A stretch of 64,000 bases of DNA from contig OY752145.1 of assembly GCA_963573315.1 (NCBI GenBank), positions 186,001 through 250,000 on the forward strand, in the 5' to 3' direction. Position 1 is the first letter of the stretch. Each line of letters begins with the position of its first letter. The notes under the pieces are model-generated. The model was not told the origin of the DNA. It saw only the letters and a program-made list of their open reading frames with translations, and did no database searches. The position numbers were made by a program, and so were the translations under genes. Source of the stretch: Entomortierella parvispora (Eukaryota; Mortierellomycota; Mortierellomycetes; Mortierellales; Mortierellaceae). Positions 11,517 to 23,550 of the stretch are shown here, one piece after another.

Positions 11517-13786
11517 ATGGCCACGCAAAGGGTAATGCATTGTCATGCAGTGCTCAGACCAACAAAAAATGATTGTGGAGAAAGAAAAAAAAATTAAGCT
11601 CACACAGTGCCGACTGTTTGTAGAGAAAAGAACCGCCACTGTATACTTTGACTGCCGGTGCCGTAGCAGGAGCCGCCGAAGCCGTCATCACCTATCCTAC
11701 TGAATACGTCAAGACCCAGCTACAACTGCAGGATGGTGGATTAGGGTCAGCCAAGAATGGAGGCGTGGTAAGACGATGATGAGAGTAGGCGCAGTAAGCT
11801 CAACTGGGTCTCTTTTTGTTTCTTTCTTTCTTTTCTTTTGTGAAAAGAGTGAAAGAGAGGATGGGTCCGAAAACATATTCTTTGGGTTGTGGGATCGACA
11901 TTCTCTCATGCTGATTGCATTCGCTCCGTTGTCCACACTGGCTGCTTGCTGCGTACAGGACAAAAGAGAGAGGAAGGTGACATCTGACCTGTGATTCTCG
12001 GGTGTTTGCGTGTGATGGAAGAGGGCCGCACTATATCCTTTATTACGCCTCCGTGAGAAAATAGAAACAGCAATCCACTCGCAAAAAGGAAGAGGAATGA
12101 GCCGCTGGATGCTGGGGTTGGAGCATCAGACGACAAAACATTAACTGCTTGCTTGCTCCGAACACAACACAGTCAACAAGGGGGTTGAACCGGGCGGAAA
12201 ACAACCGTGCACAATGAAAAAATGAGAAAGGGAGAAGGGCGAATCAAACACTGCTGACAGACACATTCCGAGCGAACCAAAGGATGCAATCGAGTCTCAT
12301 GGTCACGGTCCACTCTGTCTTGTGGCGTCTCCTGGAAGAACGAGAAGAACGACCAACTTTTAATGAAGAGAGGGTTTGTTGTGCGACAGATGACTTTCGG
12401 AGAGAACAATACGGCAGATCATTGCTCACACTTTGCTGACCAATGTTCCCACTACCTTCCTTTGACCAACGTAGAAGTTCAAGGGTCCGGTTGACTGTCT
12501 CCTGACCACAGTACGGACACAGGGCGTCACGGCCGTGTACAGAGGACTCTCGGCGCTCGTTATTGGCACAGCGGCCAAGGCGGGTGTTCGCTTTTTTGCA
12601 TTTGACCAGTTCCGAGAGATGCTCAAGGACACGGATGGAAATATCACTGGGGTGCGCTCCGTGCTTGGTAGGTTCAGTGCTTTTGTGCGTCTAGGGTTGG
12701 ACCGCTTCACGAGCAAAAACTGAACTCCGATTACTCGGATTCTTACTTTTCTAGCGGGACTGGGCGCTGGAATGACAGAGGCCATTCTTGTCGTAACACC
12801 AACAGAGACAATCAAGTAAGTTGGGTGCTCTGGACACTCTGATAGAGGGAACTTGAGTCAGATCGTGCTCGGAGTTGTTAGTCGGCTGATAGTACTTGTC
12901 TCAGCAGCCACGTTACAGGGGCTAACAATGACGATGATGACGATCCATGGTGTACAATGACAGCCTTGAGCTGAGACTTACTCTTCTGCCATTCTGATCT
13001 ACTACATTCAATCCAATCTAGGACCAAACTAATCCACGACGGAAACTTGTTAGTGCCAAAATATAACGGTCTTGTTCATGGTACGTTCAGTTTTTTCTTA
13101 CGATTCAACGGAGAACGATGATTTAGCCTCCAGCTAAAATAACCTCTATTGAATCTAGGTGTGACATCGATCGTGAAAGCAGAAGGATTCGGAGGGATCT
13201 ACAGAGGTGTCGTTCCTGTAATGGCTCGACAAGGCGCCAATAGCGCTGTTCGCTTTGGTGTTTATTCCACGCTAAGTGATATGGCCAAGGCAAGGATGGC
13301 CCCAGGTGCAAAGCTTCCTGCAACGTATTCTTTTGGTATTGGAGCGCTGGCTGGCATCATCACTGTGTACACCACCATGCCTCTGGATGTTGTCAAGACA
13401 AAGATGCAGGGTCTTCGTGCTAAAGAGCTATACTCTGGGGCATTTGATTGTGCATGGAAGGTATTCAAGAACGAGGGAGTCCTGGCATTTTGGAAAGGCG
13501 CCACCCCTCGATTGGCACGACTGTCGGTAAGAAATCCATGTTCCCAAGGTTCATTGGTCGAGGACCCCGTCCAAAAAAAGATATTTGCAGCTTGTCAAAT
13601 TGTCACACAAAAAGATGCCCCATCCCTCATTGCCACTCGACGGGAAAGAAAAAGCTGCTGATGGACTTTTTGTCTGGGTACTCGTACTCTCTGCAATAGA
13701 TGTCGGGCGGAATCGTATTCAGTCTGTACGAAAGTACCATGAACCTTCTCCACCGTCTGGATGACCATGGTCCCATCAGTCCTTGA
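11517..13786 (+). CDS. CTP1: Mitochondrial tricarboxylate (citrate) carrier, SLC25A1/Ctp1 type
   Basis: Seven exons (11517-11531, 11624-11767, 12475-12667, 12755-12815, 13022-13080, 13159-13526, 13700-13786) are all in phase and give 308 residues, the usual size. Three carrier repeats are visible. Their signatures are YPTEYVKTQ, TPTETIKTK and MPLDVVKTK, each matching PxE/DxxK/R after an odd-numbered helix. The second repeat starts KFKGPVDCLL and continues GLSALVIGTAAKAGVRFFAFD, which is the citrate-transporter form. The C-terminus is MSGGIVFSLYESTMNLLHRL. It would exchange matrix citrate for malate across the inner membrane, feeding cytosolic acetyl-CoA for lipid synthesis. The first exon of only five codons is less certain than the rest. 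Intron 2 is ~700 nt, long for this window. Confidence 0.92.
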
Positions 13787-15886
13787 GGTGGCGTGTCGTG
13801 TGTGCCCAGTCAAATGAAAGGTAATGGTGTTTGTTTGTCTCCACAGGCACAGTCTGTGGCACTTGTGTTGATGTGCAAAAGAAGCAGCCAAAGTGGTCGA
13901 GTTTTTCCTGTTTCCACGAATTTTGATCGCGCACAACCCCTCTTTCATCTGGATCTTTTTTTTTTTTTTGTGCATCTTTTTCTGACCCGTGTCTTCTTGT
14001 CCCCCCCCCCCCCCCTTCAGCCATCTTTTCATGGAACAAACCAGATCAAATTTGGTTTTCCCAAGATGTAGGACGCGGCGGAGGACTTTGGAGGAAGATA
14101 GAACAACGAAGACAATAAAAGAGTGAGAGCCGATTCACGGAGACTCGGGCAAAAAGAAAAAAAACTCTTGGGATTGTCTTGTGCCAAGCAATGCACACAC
14201 GACAGTAGGAAGGAGCTCCGAGACTGCGGGCCCCAGTGGCAGGGCTTGGTCGTGTGCGGAGTGAATCGAGTAAGAGTAAGGTGCATCGAGTCCCCGCCAA
14301 TCCGCGGGCACCTGGACATCCCAAATAAGAAGTTCAGCTGCGACCCAGCCCCTGGGCGCTGATAAGAAATTTGAGCAGGATCTTGTCTCCACGATGTGCA
14401 TACTGAGAACTGTCTCGCCGCGTTTTGTTTACTTTTTCCGTACAAGGTTCTGGTGCAGGCCCAGCGGTGGCTAAAATTTTTTTGTCATCCCCTCGAAGGT
14501 CTTCTCGTTCTTTTCCTTTTTCTTCTCTCGACACATCTCCATCACCCCCACCATCTCATCTGATCCCTGATCGCCCCACCCCCTCCACATTCCTTTCAAA
14601 AAGAAGTCGTCTTCTTTTTTAGCCGTTCTTTACCCCCCACCCAACCCGCTCTTTAAAAAAACTTGTAAAGGCACTTTCAGTTGTAAGTCGAGATCTCCTT
14701 TCCTCAACCCGTGCTGATCTGCTCTTTCACGGCAAAGACATTTTCTTCCGCCTGTTGATTGGATGCCATTGACCCATGACCAACTCTTCCTGACCACCCT
14801 GACTGCATTCCTTATCGTCCATTCCAGGCTTTACGACTTTTTTTTTTCCCAACCAGCTTTTCCTCTTCAAATTCCGTTTTTGATCATTCAGCTCGCCCCA
14901 CTTGCTATGCATCCAGGTCCCGACCTCAACTCTTGCGCCACCGTCCAGTTCACCCCACAGTTGCCTTTCGTTCCCATTCCCTGCTGCCGATAGCATCGCT
15001 ACTCCCCATTTTTGTCTTTGAGAACTTTTTTTTATTCGAAAACTTCACGCCTTTTTAAAAAGAAAAAAACTACCAAAAAAAAAACCAACACATCCACTCT
15101 TTGTCGCCCTCAAAGAGTTTCACCTCCCTCGCACCTCCAGATCGCTACCCTCAGCTTTTGGCTTGTCAAGTCGGTTAAAAAGGTAAAGAAAGGATACACA
15201 AGTGGATCCGGGTCAACTTTTTTCTCTTGTTTATTTTTTAAGAGACCCCCCAGTACTGCGTCCCTTTTCTTTCTCGACTGTTGTCAGGACATTAAAGCCA
15301 ATGGAAGAGACAGACCATGGATGAAACTGGCCTACTCCTGCTGCTTCTCTACTGCGGCAACATGAGGACGGTACCCAAGTAGGCCACGCCCGGAAAGACC
15401 GATCTGATATCAGCACCAGGAGGCTGCCAATTGCTCAATTGCCCAGGACTGTCGTGTGCGTGTCTCGCCCGACCTATCACTGCCACCCGACTCTCCCACA
15501 GGAACAGCGAAAAATCTTTTTTATCTCACTCTCCTTCTGCACTTCTCTGGGTCGACGATGACAGTGTGGACACAGACGCTGCTCAGATTTACTCCAAACC
15601 AACACCCCCACGTCCTACTCGCGTGTCGTCTTGCCACCACTGTTGTTGTGTATCCATCTTCTTTCCTGCAGACCCAGTTGATCTGATTGCTGCCGCCTTT
15701 ATCTAACCTTTCAATGTTCTCTTTCTTACCATATCCTACATCCTATCCTCTAGGACTTTACATTCCAAAAACTACCTGCCCAACATTTCGTCAGAAACGC
15801 AACCTCCAGTGTCCCTCGTGTTCGTGCATCCTCTTAGAAAACCACCCTAATCCGTTTTCTTACACCACCCGAAGACCCCCACGTGA
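13787..15886. other. Carrier 3' region and long leader/promoter of AdoMetDC
   Basis: About 2.1 kb without a protein gene I can support. AATAAA at 14114-14119 probably ends the carrier transcript, and a 13-C run precedes it near 14001. From 14400 the DNA is strongly pyrimidine-rich. A GTAAGT at 14683 and a TCTAAC branch-like site with CCTCTAG at 15748-15753 suggest a 5'-UTR intron of about 1.07 kb for the decarboxylase gene. Confidence 0.5.
14683..15753 (+). other. Probable 5'-UTR intron of AdoMetDC
   Basis: The proposed donor TT|GTAAGT (14683) follows a TTTAAAAAAA element near 14650. The proposed acceptor CTCTAG (ending 15753) has a TCTAAC branch-like sequence 45 nt upstream and a pyrimidine tract between. 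Removing it leaves a leader of about 130 nt without any ATG before the start at 15887. No transcript evidence is available, so this is an inference. Confidence 0.4.
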
Positions 15887-17801
15887 ATGACTGTTCCTGT
15901 CCCTGTCCCTTCTTTGGCCCAAGCCGCCGCCACCGGTGAGCTGAAGTCTGCTGCCCTGCAACTCCTCAACGACTCTGTCAACAACACCAACACCTCCACC
16001 ATCACCACCGCCAACAATGATGTTACTGTAACTGCCGACGCCGCCGCCCCAGCCCCCGTTGCTCATGCCCATTTGCACAACAACGAAGCTGGTTTTGAGA
16101 ACGATGCCTTCCTGGATACTACCAATGACACCCAGGAAGCTGGATCCTTTGAGGGTCCCGAGAAGCTTTTGGAGATCTGGTTTGGTCCAGCTCCTTACCT
16201 TTTGCAGGGGATTCGTACTGTCCCCGCCGAACTCCAGTCGACTGTCAACGCTGGAGGTGAATCCGTGACGGATGATTCTTTAGGAGAATCAGAGCGCTAT
16301 GGACTTCGCATTGTTCCCAAGCCCGTGTGGGACGAAATGCTGGCCATTGTCAAGTGCCAGGTTCTGAACCAGATTCAGAACGACTGCATGGACGCCTTCC
16401 TTTTGAGCGAGTCCTCGTTCTTTGTGTACCCCCACAAGTTGATTCTCAAGACCTGCGGCACCACTACCCTGTTGATGGCGTTGCCCAAGATCCTCGAGAT
16501 TGCCCAGAACTACTGTGGTTTTGAGAAGGTCTGGCGCGTGTTTTATTCTCGCAAAACATTCATGTTCCCCGAGCGTCAGTTGCACGTACACCGTGACTGG
16601 AAGGACGAGGTCGAGTTCCTGGATCGCCATTTCGGTAAGGTTTTCTCTTTTTCCCGGATGATTGATCTTCTATCTCAGGTGGCTTGTAATTGTTTTGTTA
16701 TGTTGTTACCCAATCCCCTAATCTTATTTCTCCACGAATTCAATAGATCACGGTTCTGCATACACTGTCGGAAAGGTCAATGGTGATCACTGGTGCTTGT
16801 ACTTGACCGCACCCCAGGACGATTGTTTGTCTCATATCACCTCTCGCCGCAACAGCGTTAGCTCCGTGGGCACTGAGGAACAGACCTTGGTCATCGGTGG
16901 TCACGATGCTTCTGTGCCCGACGCTGACGTCTCGGCCATTGCCGATGCTGCCCCTCACCACCTGAGCATCGTTACGCGCGAGCTCACTTCAGCACACGAC
17001 TCTACGTCCTTGACCTCTCCCGGAGAGTCTTCGGCTTCCTCTGTGGTGTCGTCGTCTTCATCAATCTCGATGGCTTCTTCAGCTAGCAGCGCCAGCTACC
17101 TCTACCCGTCGCACGATCAGACGGTCGAGATTCTGATGACCAACTTGAACCCAGAGGCCATGAAGCGATTCTACCAGCGTCCCGACGATGTTCCCGGTAC
17201 TGTCGGTGGTATTCGTGTTGATCAGGAGACCGGTTTGGCTGGCCTCTTCCCCCAGGCCCAATTGGACTCGTTCCTATTCACGCCCTGCGGATACTCTGCC
17301 AACGCACTCCAGGATGGAAACTACTACACCATCCATGTGACCCCCGAGCCCGTTTGCTCGTATGCCTCCTTTGAGACCAACATCCCTGTTGGGTTGCGCC
17401 AGAAGAAGTCTTCCAAGACCCGCTCTCGTACCGCCTCGGGAGAGAGCTCTGCTTCTGTTTCTTCGGCTTCGAGCGACAATGGCGATGCCTCCGAGGAGGA
17501 GAAGTTGGCCAAGACAGAGGGCACTGCCGTTGCTCAGGTCCCATACACTGGACCCGAGACCTTGACCGATTTGATCTCGCGTGTTGTCGAGATCTTCCAG
17601 CCTGGCACCATGAGCGTGACCTTGTTTTCGTCCCACTTGACTGAGGATGGTCAGATGGAGACGGAGCGCCAGACGGAACGCCGTCAGCGCCATATGGTCA
17701 AGGCCATGGGTCGTGTCTCTGGATTCACTCGCACGGATCGTATTCTCTACGAGTTTGATGGTTGCGACTTGGTCTTTGGTCACTTTGTGGCCAAGGCCTA
17801 A
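15887..17801 (+). CDS. SPE2: S-adenosylmethionine decarboxylase proenzyme
   Basis: Two exons (15887-16634, 16747-17801) encode 600 residues. The family signature begins at FEGPEKLLEIWF (residues 88-99). The autocleavage site is Glu175-Ser176 in LLSESSFFV; cleavage there makes the pyruvoyl group. KTCGTTTLL follows with the catalytic Cys190. The second exon carries FTPCGYSANAL and YYTIHVTPEP, which hold the Ser and His that assist processing. The enzyme makes decarboxylated AdoMet for spermidine and spermine synthesis. The protein is much longer than yeast Spe2 (396 aa): it has an 85-residue Thr/Ala/Asn-rich N-terminal extension and a Ser-rich insertion of about 90 residues after DCLSHITSRR, plus a second Ser-rich loop after IPVGLRQKK. 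AATAAA at 18345-18350 ends the transcript. Confidence 0.95.
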
Positions 17802-18442
17802 AAAGTCCCAAGAGGATGGATTCTGAATAAGATGATGGCAGCTGCCTAGGTTGGACTGGGAGGCTGAAAGAAACGGGAAAGAAAACTGAGCGATGATGGA
17901 TAAGCAGGATGGTCGTGATCGCCACAATGTGAAGTTTTTACAAAGGGAATAGTGATCTTGACCGGACGTGCTTGCTCAAGTGTAGTTTTATTTCTCTCTT
18001 TTTTTGACCCTCTTCACCATGCCCACTCTGACCCACCTTCATGTCTCATTATTCCACTTTTTGCAAACCTCTTTCCCCTTTTCTCTTTTATTCTTGAAGA
18101 TGCCCCCCATTCGATATTTTTGTTTCTTTCTGTACTTTCCTTCACTCACATCATTCTTTTCTTTTTATGGACTTGCTGGCCAACGGATACCAATTCCCTT
18201 TCTTGATTTCTCACACATTGAACCCAGCAGGTTTCCTTCTCTTTTTTTTCTTTTCTTGCTTCCTTCCCCCACATCTTCAAGAAGTTTTTCTTTTTCTTTT
18301 TTTCTTGCCGTCACGTTCTGCTCTTTACTCGGGATTGTTATCTCAATAAAATCATGACAATGAATTGACCAAGAAAGATCAAACCCCTAAAATCCAAAAA
18401 CCTTTGAGGACATGTCCTGAGCAAGTGTGGAGACAACTGAAT
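17802..18442. other. AdoMetDC 3'-UTR and spacer
   Basis: T- and C-rich stretch ending at the AATAAA. The Myb-family pseudogene follows in the opposite direction. No coding likeness is seen. Confidence 0.5.
18345..18350 (+). terminator. Polyadenylation signal of AdoMetDC
   Basis: AATAAA within TCTCAATAAAATCATG, 544 nt past the stop codon, after a very T-rich 3'-UTR (17990-18340). Confidence 0.45.
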
Positions 18443-19795
18443 TTATTTTTCTAATGATCCCTGCGATCCCTTCTTGGTCATGGCGGAGTCTTTGAGAATT
18501 TTGTATTTTTCACTGACCTGAAATGTGGTCCTTGAACCCACTACCATTGCAACCTTTGGCCAGTCTCGTCCGTGTTTCCAGAGGCCTTCCCTGAGCAGAT
18601 AAATTTCTTGTTTCATCCAGCGCTTATACTTCCAAAGCCTGAAATGAGAGCGAAACCGCTGTCGACAACTGTGGTTGTCTCTGTTCCAACATCCAGTACC
18701 ACCTGGTGCCAGTCCAAAGCCTTCAACTGTTCCGTACTGTCCATGGTCCATTGCACTTCCTCCTTACGATTCTCCAATGTCCCTACACGCTGCTTGCTCT
18801 GTGATGATCCATCATTTCCCTGAGTTCCCTGAAAGGTGGTCGATTGGGAGTTCGAAGTAGTGTTCAATGAGATCCCAAGCCGGGAGTAGACTGTCTATAT
18901 CAAGAGCCAGCCTTCATCTTCCTCCTATGGGGGTTTTGAGACAAACGGTCGACGCCCGAGTAGCATCAGTCTCTGCATACACCAGACTGTTCGTGTCGAT
19001 ACAAGACCGATTCTTTCCTTGGGGTCGCTCAGTAGCTAGCTAAATTCAAGGGTCCACCGATCCGGGTTTCTCTCCTTGGTTTTTCGGACAAGACCTTTCA
19101 AAACATCATCCTCCTCGTCCGTTCAGCATATTCTCGGCTTTGTAATCGATGCTGTTGTTACGATCGCTCCTTTGTCGTAAACGCCATCGGGGCCGACATC
19201 TTTTACCCCGCTTCTTTCTCCCAGTGCGGATATAGACACCAGTCTTTTCCTGTAACTGGAATAAGAAACTGGGAGCAAGTGATGTATTTGTATCAGGATG
19301 GCGATCTGGCTCCTGTTCGGGAAAGAGTTTGTCGTCTCAAGAATGGTTGAGCCGGCAGTGTGTATCTTCAACAGTCGATCTTTGTCTTCCAGAATGCATT
19401 TCTGGAGAAAGTCGCGATCACGACCTCTGAGCTTTAAGAGATTGATCGTTTTGTCCGTCCAGGAAAAAGTGAATGGATAGACATGATGGAGGGGTTCTTT
19501 CCATTCGAGAAGAGGTCTTCGATTCGGTCCAGTTCGTCTTTTGACCAGCGTACATATGTCTTTCTGGTGGAATTTGCTTTCTCCTTGTTGGTTTCGGAAT
19601 GGGGTGTAGCTGATATCGCTCCTTGTGAAGTCAGGGTTCCATTCCTGGCGATCGAGCTCGGCTGTCCGACATTGAAAAGTGGTGGTTGCGGCAGATGTCG
19701 TAAAGCTGCTAATGAGGGAATAAGGGCCGAATGGTGGTTGACGAATGGAATATGATTGCACTGCGAATGAATCGTGAATGCAATGCAACTAGCAT
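18443..19795 (-). pseudogene. Decayed SANT/Myb-repeat family gene
   Basis: The remnant starts with MLVALHSRFIRSA at 19795, like the intact copies (MLAALHSRCIHEA), but the frame stops after 28 codons. A shifted frame then carries the N-terminal half (WTDKTINLL, KDRLLKIHTAGS, FPNRSQIAIL, DKGAIVTTASI). A third frame carries DSTEQLKALDWHQVVLDVGT, and a fourth carries the last repeat (CRQRFRSHF, REGLWKHGRDWPKVAMVVGS) and the GSQGSLEK tail seen at the end of the gene at 29822-31201. At least three frameshifts mean it cannot make the full protein. It lies on the minus strand, opposite to the intact cluster 6 kb away. Its upstream region keeps the AAAGCCACAAAG, CGCGTCG and repeated AGGACA elements of the family. 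Confidence 0.85.
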
Positions 19796-20216
19796 TGTCC
19801 GAAGGTTCCTATTGTCCTGTTGTGAATTGTCCTGTGTGCCCCGATGGTCGATTGTCCTGAAGCAAAGACCTGGCTCGACGCGTCGAATTTTTTTCGTTGA
19901 CTTTGTGGCTTTACGGCAGATCCGTGTCCGTCGCGCAAGGTGGATCGAGTTGGAGAAGACGCGCTCTGATGGATGGTTGATAATCCATGCACGACAGAAG
20001 GAGAGAGAGAGGGAAGGAGAAAAAGCAAGGGCCAACCCTGTGGACATGCGTGCATGTCCCATTTTCCGCGCGGTGGCTTGTTCCACGCGTGGCAGGAATG
20101 CGCCACCAACCCGAAGACACCTGACGCAGCATGCGCTTCCCTTCTTTCCTTCTTTCCTTCCCTGCATCGACCACCAGCGACGAGCGGACGTGCGACATTG
20201 GACCCTTGAAGAAGCA
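19796..20216. promoter_or_regulatory. Divergent region between Myb pseudogene and tRNA isopentenyltransferase
   Basis: The left part is the retained family promoter module on the minus strand (AGGACA repeats about 19805-19865, CGCGTCG near 19880, GCCACAAAG near 19903). The right part is the promoter of the isopentenyltransferase. An open frame runs through on the plus strand but only its end belongs to the gene. Confidence 0.5.
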
Positions 20217-22867
20217 ATGCATGCATGGCAACTCTTTTCATCGACTCTTTATAAAAACATTACTGTAGCAAAGACCGCATTCATTTTCTCAAGGACCCCA
20301 CCCCGTTCATTCATCACCGTCCGATCCCTACAAACTCTCGCGTACAGTCTAGCTCCCCTTCAGCCGCGGCATCCTTTGAGCCAAATCCGTTACAGTACCT
20401 CCAATTTAGCCACACCTCAGAGCACCCTCAACAGAGCCATGGACCCAGGAGTCATTGCGGTCATTGGCACCACCGGCGTTGGGAAATCAAACCTCTCGAT
20501 CCAGCTTGCCAAAGAATTATCTGGAGAAGTCATCAACGCAGACACGCTACAAGTTTACAAAGGCCTGGATATCATCACAAACAAGATGCCAATCGAGGAG
20601 CGGGAAGGCGTCACCCACCATTTGATGGATTTCTTGCCCATGGACCAGGAGTATTCCGTCTTGGATTTCAAAGCAGATGCGCTGGACCTGGTAAGCAACA
20701 AAGAAGCAAGAAAGCTCCAGAGGAGGAGCAGATCGCACTCTTGACTTTTGGAATTCAGCAATAGCATGTACGCGATCTTGAGGAGTTCTGTTGGGAGGAA
20801 TAAAGTCTGGACTAACCCCTTCCTCCTGTTGAAACATAGATCGAAAAGATCCACGAGCGAAAACATTTACCGGTGGTAGTGGGTGGAACTCATTACTATG
20901 TACAGTCACTTCTTTGGCGGGATACACTTTTGGACACCAAGAAAAATGCCGGTCGACTCCTTTCCGGCAATCAAGCCAAGGAACAAGAGGAAGAGAATAG
21001 AGCAAACGAGGCGTTCTTGAGGGACTCGGATACAACTACCTTATATCAAAAGCTCAAGGAAGTAGACCCGCTCATGGCCAACAAATGGCATGAGAACGAT
21101 CGACGCAAGATCACCAGATCTCTGCAGGTGAGAAGTCTTGTCTGAAGATTGAAGGATCAATGTTGTTGTTGTTTGCAGTTTGGTATTCTGATGCTGACTA
21201 TATTTCATCCTCCTCTAGGTCTTTTTCGAGACTGGCGAATGTCAGAGCGATTTGATCAAAAGGCAGCATTCCGTGTCAAATGCCGAACGATTGAGGTATG
21301 GGAAATATATCATGCTCAGTTGCAAAGAAGTCGTCGAAATGAGGCTGGTTCGGGGGATCTCGACAAAATTCTAACCGCAAGATGCATGTAAATAGGATGC
21401 CAACATGTATATTTTGGGTGTACTCGGCATCCGATGTTCTGAATGCCCGGTTAGATGCAAGGGTGGATACCATGATCAAAGTATGTCTAAAGCAACAATA
21501 TGTCACTGATGGTAATGGACCGGAGATCTCACAAGGATGGATGCACGTCTCTCTTTGGATTGTGGAAAATCTAGGGAGGACTTTTTGAAGAAATCAAGGG
21601 GATGAGAAAGAGTGTCGGTCCGGATACGGATTACGAGAGAGGCATCTGGCAAGCAATTGGTATGACTCCACGAATCTGTTAACTCACTTTATCCCTTCGC
21701 GACACGAACCTTGATCGCTGACTTCTTGGTTTCTCTGTTGTTCTAGGTTACAAGGAATTCGATCCATACTTCACTGCTGTCGAGGCAGCCTTGGCGGCAG
21801 GACAGTCAGCAGGTATGTGTAGCATACAAGTCCCCATTCGGAATCGAACGAGTTAATCTGAATCATTGGATAGCGGACTGATACTCTGTGGGTCAAAACA
21901 TCTCCATAGACACGGATGACTTGGAAGCACTCAAGAAGGAATGCACAGAGACTATGAAAACAAAGACGAGGCAGTATGCCAAACGCCAGGTACTCTGGAT
22001 CCGGAACAAATTATTGCCACTTTGCAAGGAGAAGGATGTAAAAATCTTCCTTTTAGACGCGACCTCCCTGGATACTTGGAAGGAAAACGTGGGCAATGTT
22101 GCCGTCAAGATCGCCCGAGGTAGTATTTACGCTTGGAGATGACATCAAGAGACACGTTTTTTCTACTTTTTACCTAAAAGCTAGCTCCTGACTGCTCCTT
22201 TTTCTGGGTTTACATATGTATTACCGATGTGTAGATTTCTTTGCAGGAAATGACCTTCCGGACCCTTCAGAGCTGAATATCTATGCAAAAGACATGCTTG
22301 CAACGGAGTATCGAGAGCTAGAGTAAGTGTCTGGCAAAGTAGCCGTTGACTTTGATCTGTCGGTCTTTCTTTGAAGAAACGAATTGACGCGCGTTTATTC
22401 TTCATTTTATTCGCTGTAATAGTGCCATTTCTGCACTAGAGTCCTGGGAAAAGAAAGAATGTGAGATTTGTACACAGATGCAACGGGTCATGAAAGACAA
22501 AAAGAATGCTGGCGCTGGTTCTGGTTCATCCGGTCCTTTGGAGCCGGTGATTATTCATGGACCAAAGAGTTGGGAGCAACATTTAAAGTCCAAACTACAT
22601 CGCAAGATGAAGACAAACAAAGCCGAGATGGAGCGGGATGGACCCAATTGGTGGTATTGGAGGGCGCAAGAGTACAAGAAACGGAAACGGGATGGTACCC
22701 TGAACAGTGATGTTGAGATTGTGGGTGAAATCCCCACTGCTTCGTCTGCTACATCTGCTTCGTCGGGAACCATAGATAATGCGTCAACTGTAGAGGCTGC
22801 CGCGGACGAGAGCCATGGCGCGTTCGGTAGTTCTGCAAAGGTGCGGAAAACAGATGGCCAACAATAA
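20217..22867 (+). CDS. MOD5: tRNA dimethylallyltransferase (A37 isopentenylation; Mod5/TRIT1 type)
   Basis: Nine exons (20217-20690, 20840-21127, 21219-21295, 21396-21480, 21575-21659, 21747-21812, 21910-22119, 22235-22322, 22423-22867) keep phase throughout: 605 residues from the first ATG, or 531 from the ATG at 20439. The core begins IAVIGTTGVGKSNLSIQLAKEL (P-loop), INADTLQVYKGLDI, VVVGGTHYYVQSLLW, RRKITRSLQVFFETG, CIFWVYSASDVLNARLDARV and GIWQAIGYKEF. A C-terminal CEIC...HLKSKLH pattern is the matrin-type zinc finger of eukaryotic members. It transfers dimethylallyl to A37 of tRNAs reading UNN codons. The segment before the second ATG is Arg/Ser-rich and nearly free of acid (SFITVRSLQTLAYSLAP, RYSTSNLA), as in a mitochondrial presequence, so two start codons may give mitochondrial and cytosolic forms. 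Confidence 0.92.
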
Positions 22868-23550
22868 ATAACTGTTCCTTTTGCTTTTACTTTGGGCTGT
22901 CGATTCTTGCGTTCACGATAACGTCTTTCAATCAGACAATACCATGATCAATTGCTGATCGTTTTCACGCCTCTGATAGACTTGTTTTCGTTCCGACCCT
23001 TCAGGTTCAGAAGGCAATGGTCCTGGGCTATTTCCGTTTGAACTTTTTCAGCGTAAAAGATACCGTCCAGCAACATTAACTACTACAGCTACACGCAAAC
23101 TGGCCCTCGCGCTCGCCAGCTCTTTCTCGACGACGGATACGTAATAGTGAGGGATACGGAAGAAGGACCGGAAAGAGTAGGTTTGTGTGCTACAGCCACA
23201 ACTGGGGCGCGGGCGAAGACAGTTTCTAGGGGGAAAAAATGAGAGTGGCTGTTGTTCGGTTAAATGCGACAAAAAAAAAGTTGAATGAGCAATGACGATG
23301 TCACAGCGAGAAGAGCATGGATCGACCTTGCCCATTCGTCTTTTTCCAAGGTTTCCCGCGGACCAAGACGTGGGTTTTCTGTTGATTTTGTGAGCCTCCT
23401 GCACCCACCACAGCCCTGAAGCTTCTTTTCTGGTGGCGTGTGGCAAAACCTTCAATTACAGTTGTAGTGTGAGATTTGTGGCATTCCACGGGGAGAAGGA
23501 AAGACTTGGTATATTATTATGGTATTGTGGTTTCTACAGTCCCGGGTCTT
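22868..23550. other. Spacer between convergent MOD5 and membrane-protein genes
   Basis: Nothing I can support as a gene. A minus-strand frame of 135 codons (23048-23455) has no domain likeness, and its only start lies in a low-complexity context. Confidence 0.5.

Noticed and set aside
17274-17927. 217-codon minus-strand frame
   Set aside because: It is antisense to the AdoMetDC C-terminal exon.
23048-23455. 135-codon minus-strand frame between MOD5 and membrane protein
   Set aside because: No domain; the hydrophobic part is too short to be a credible membrane protein; no conserved partner.
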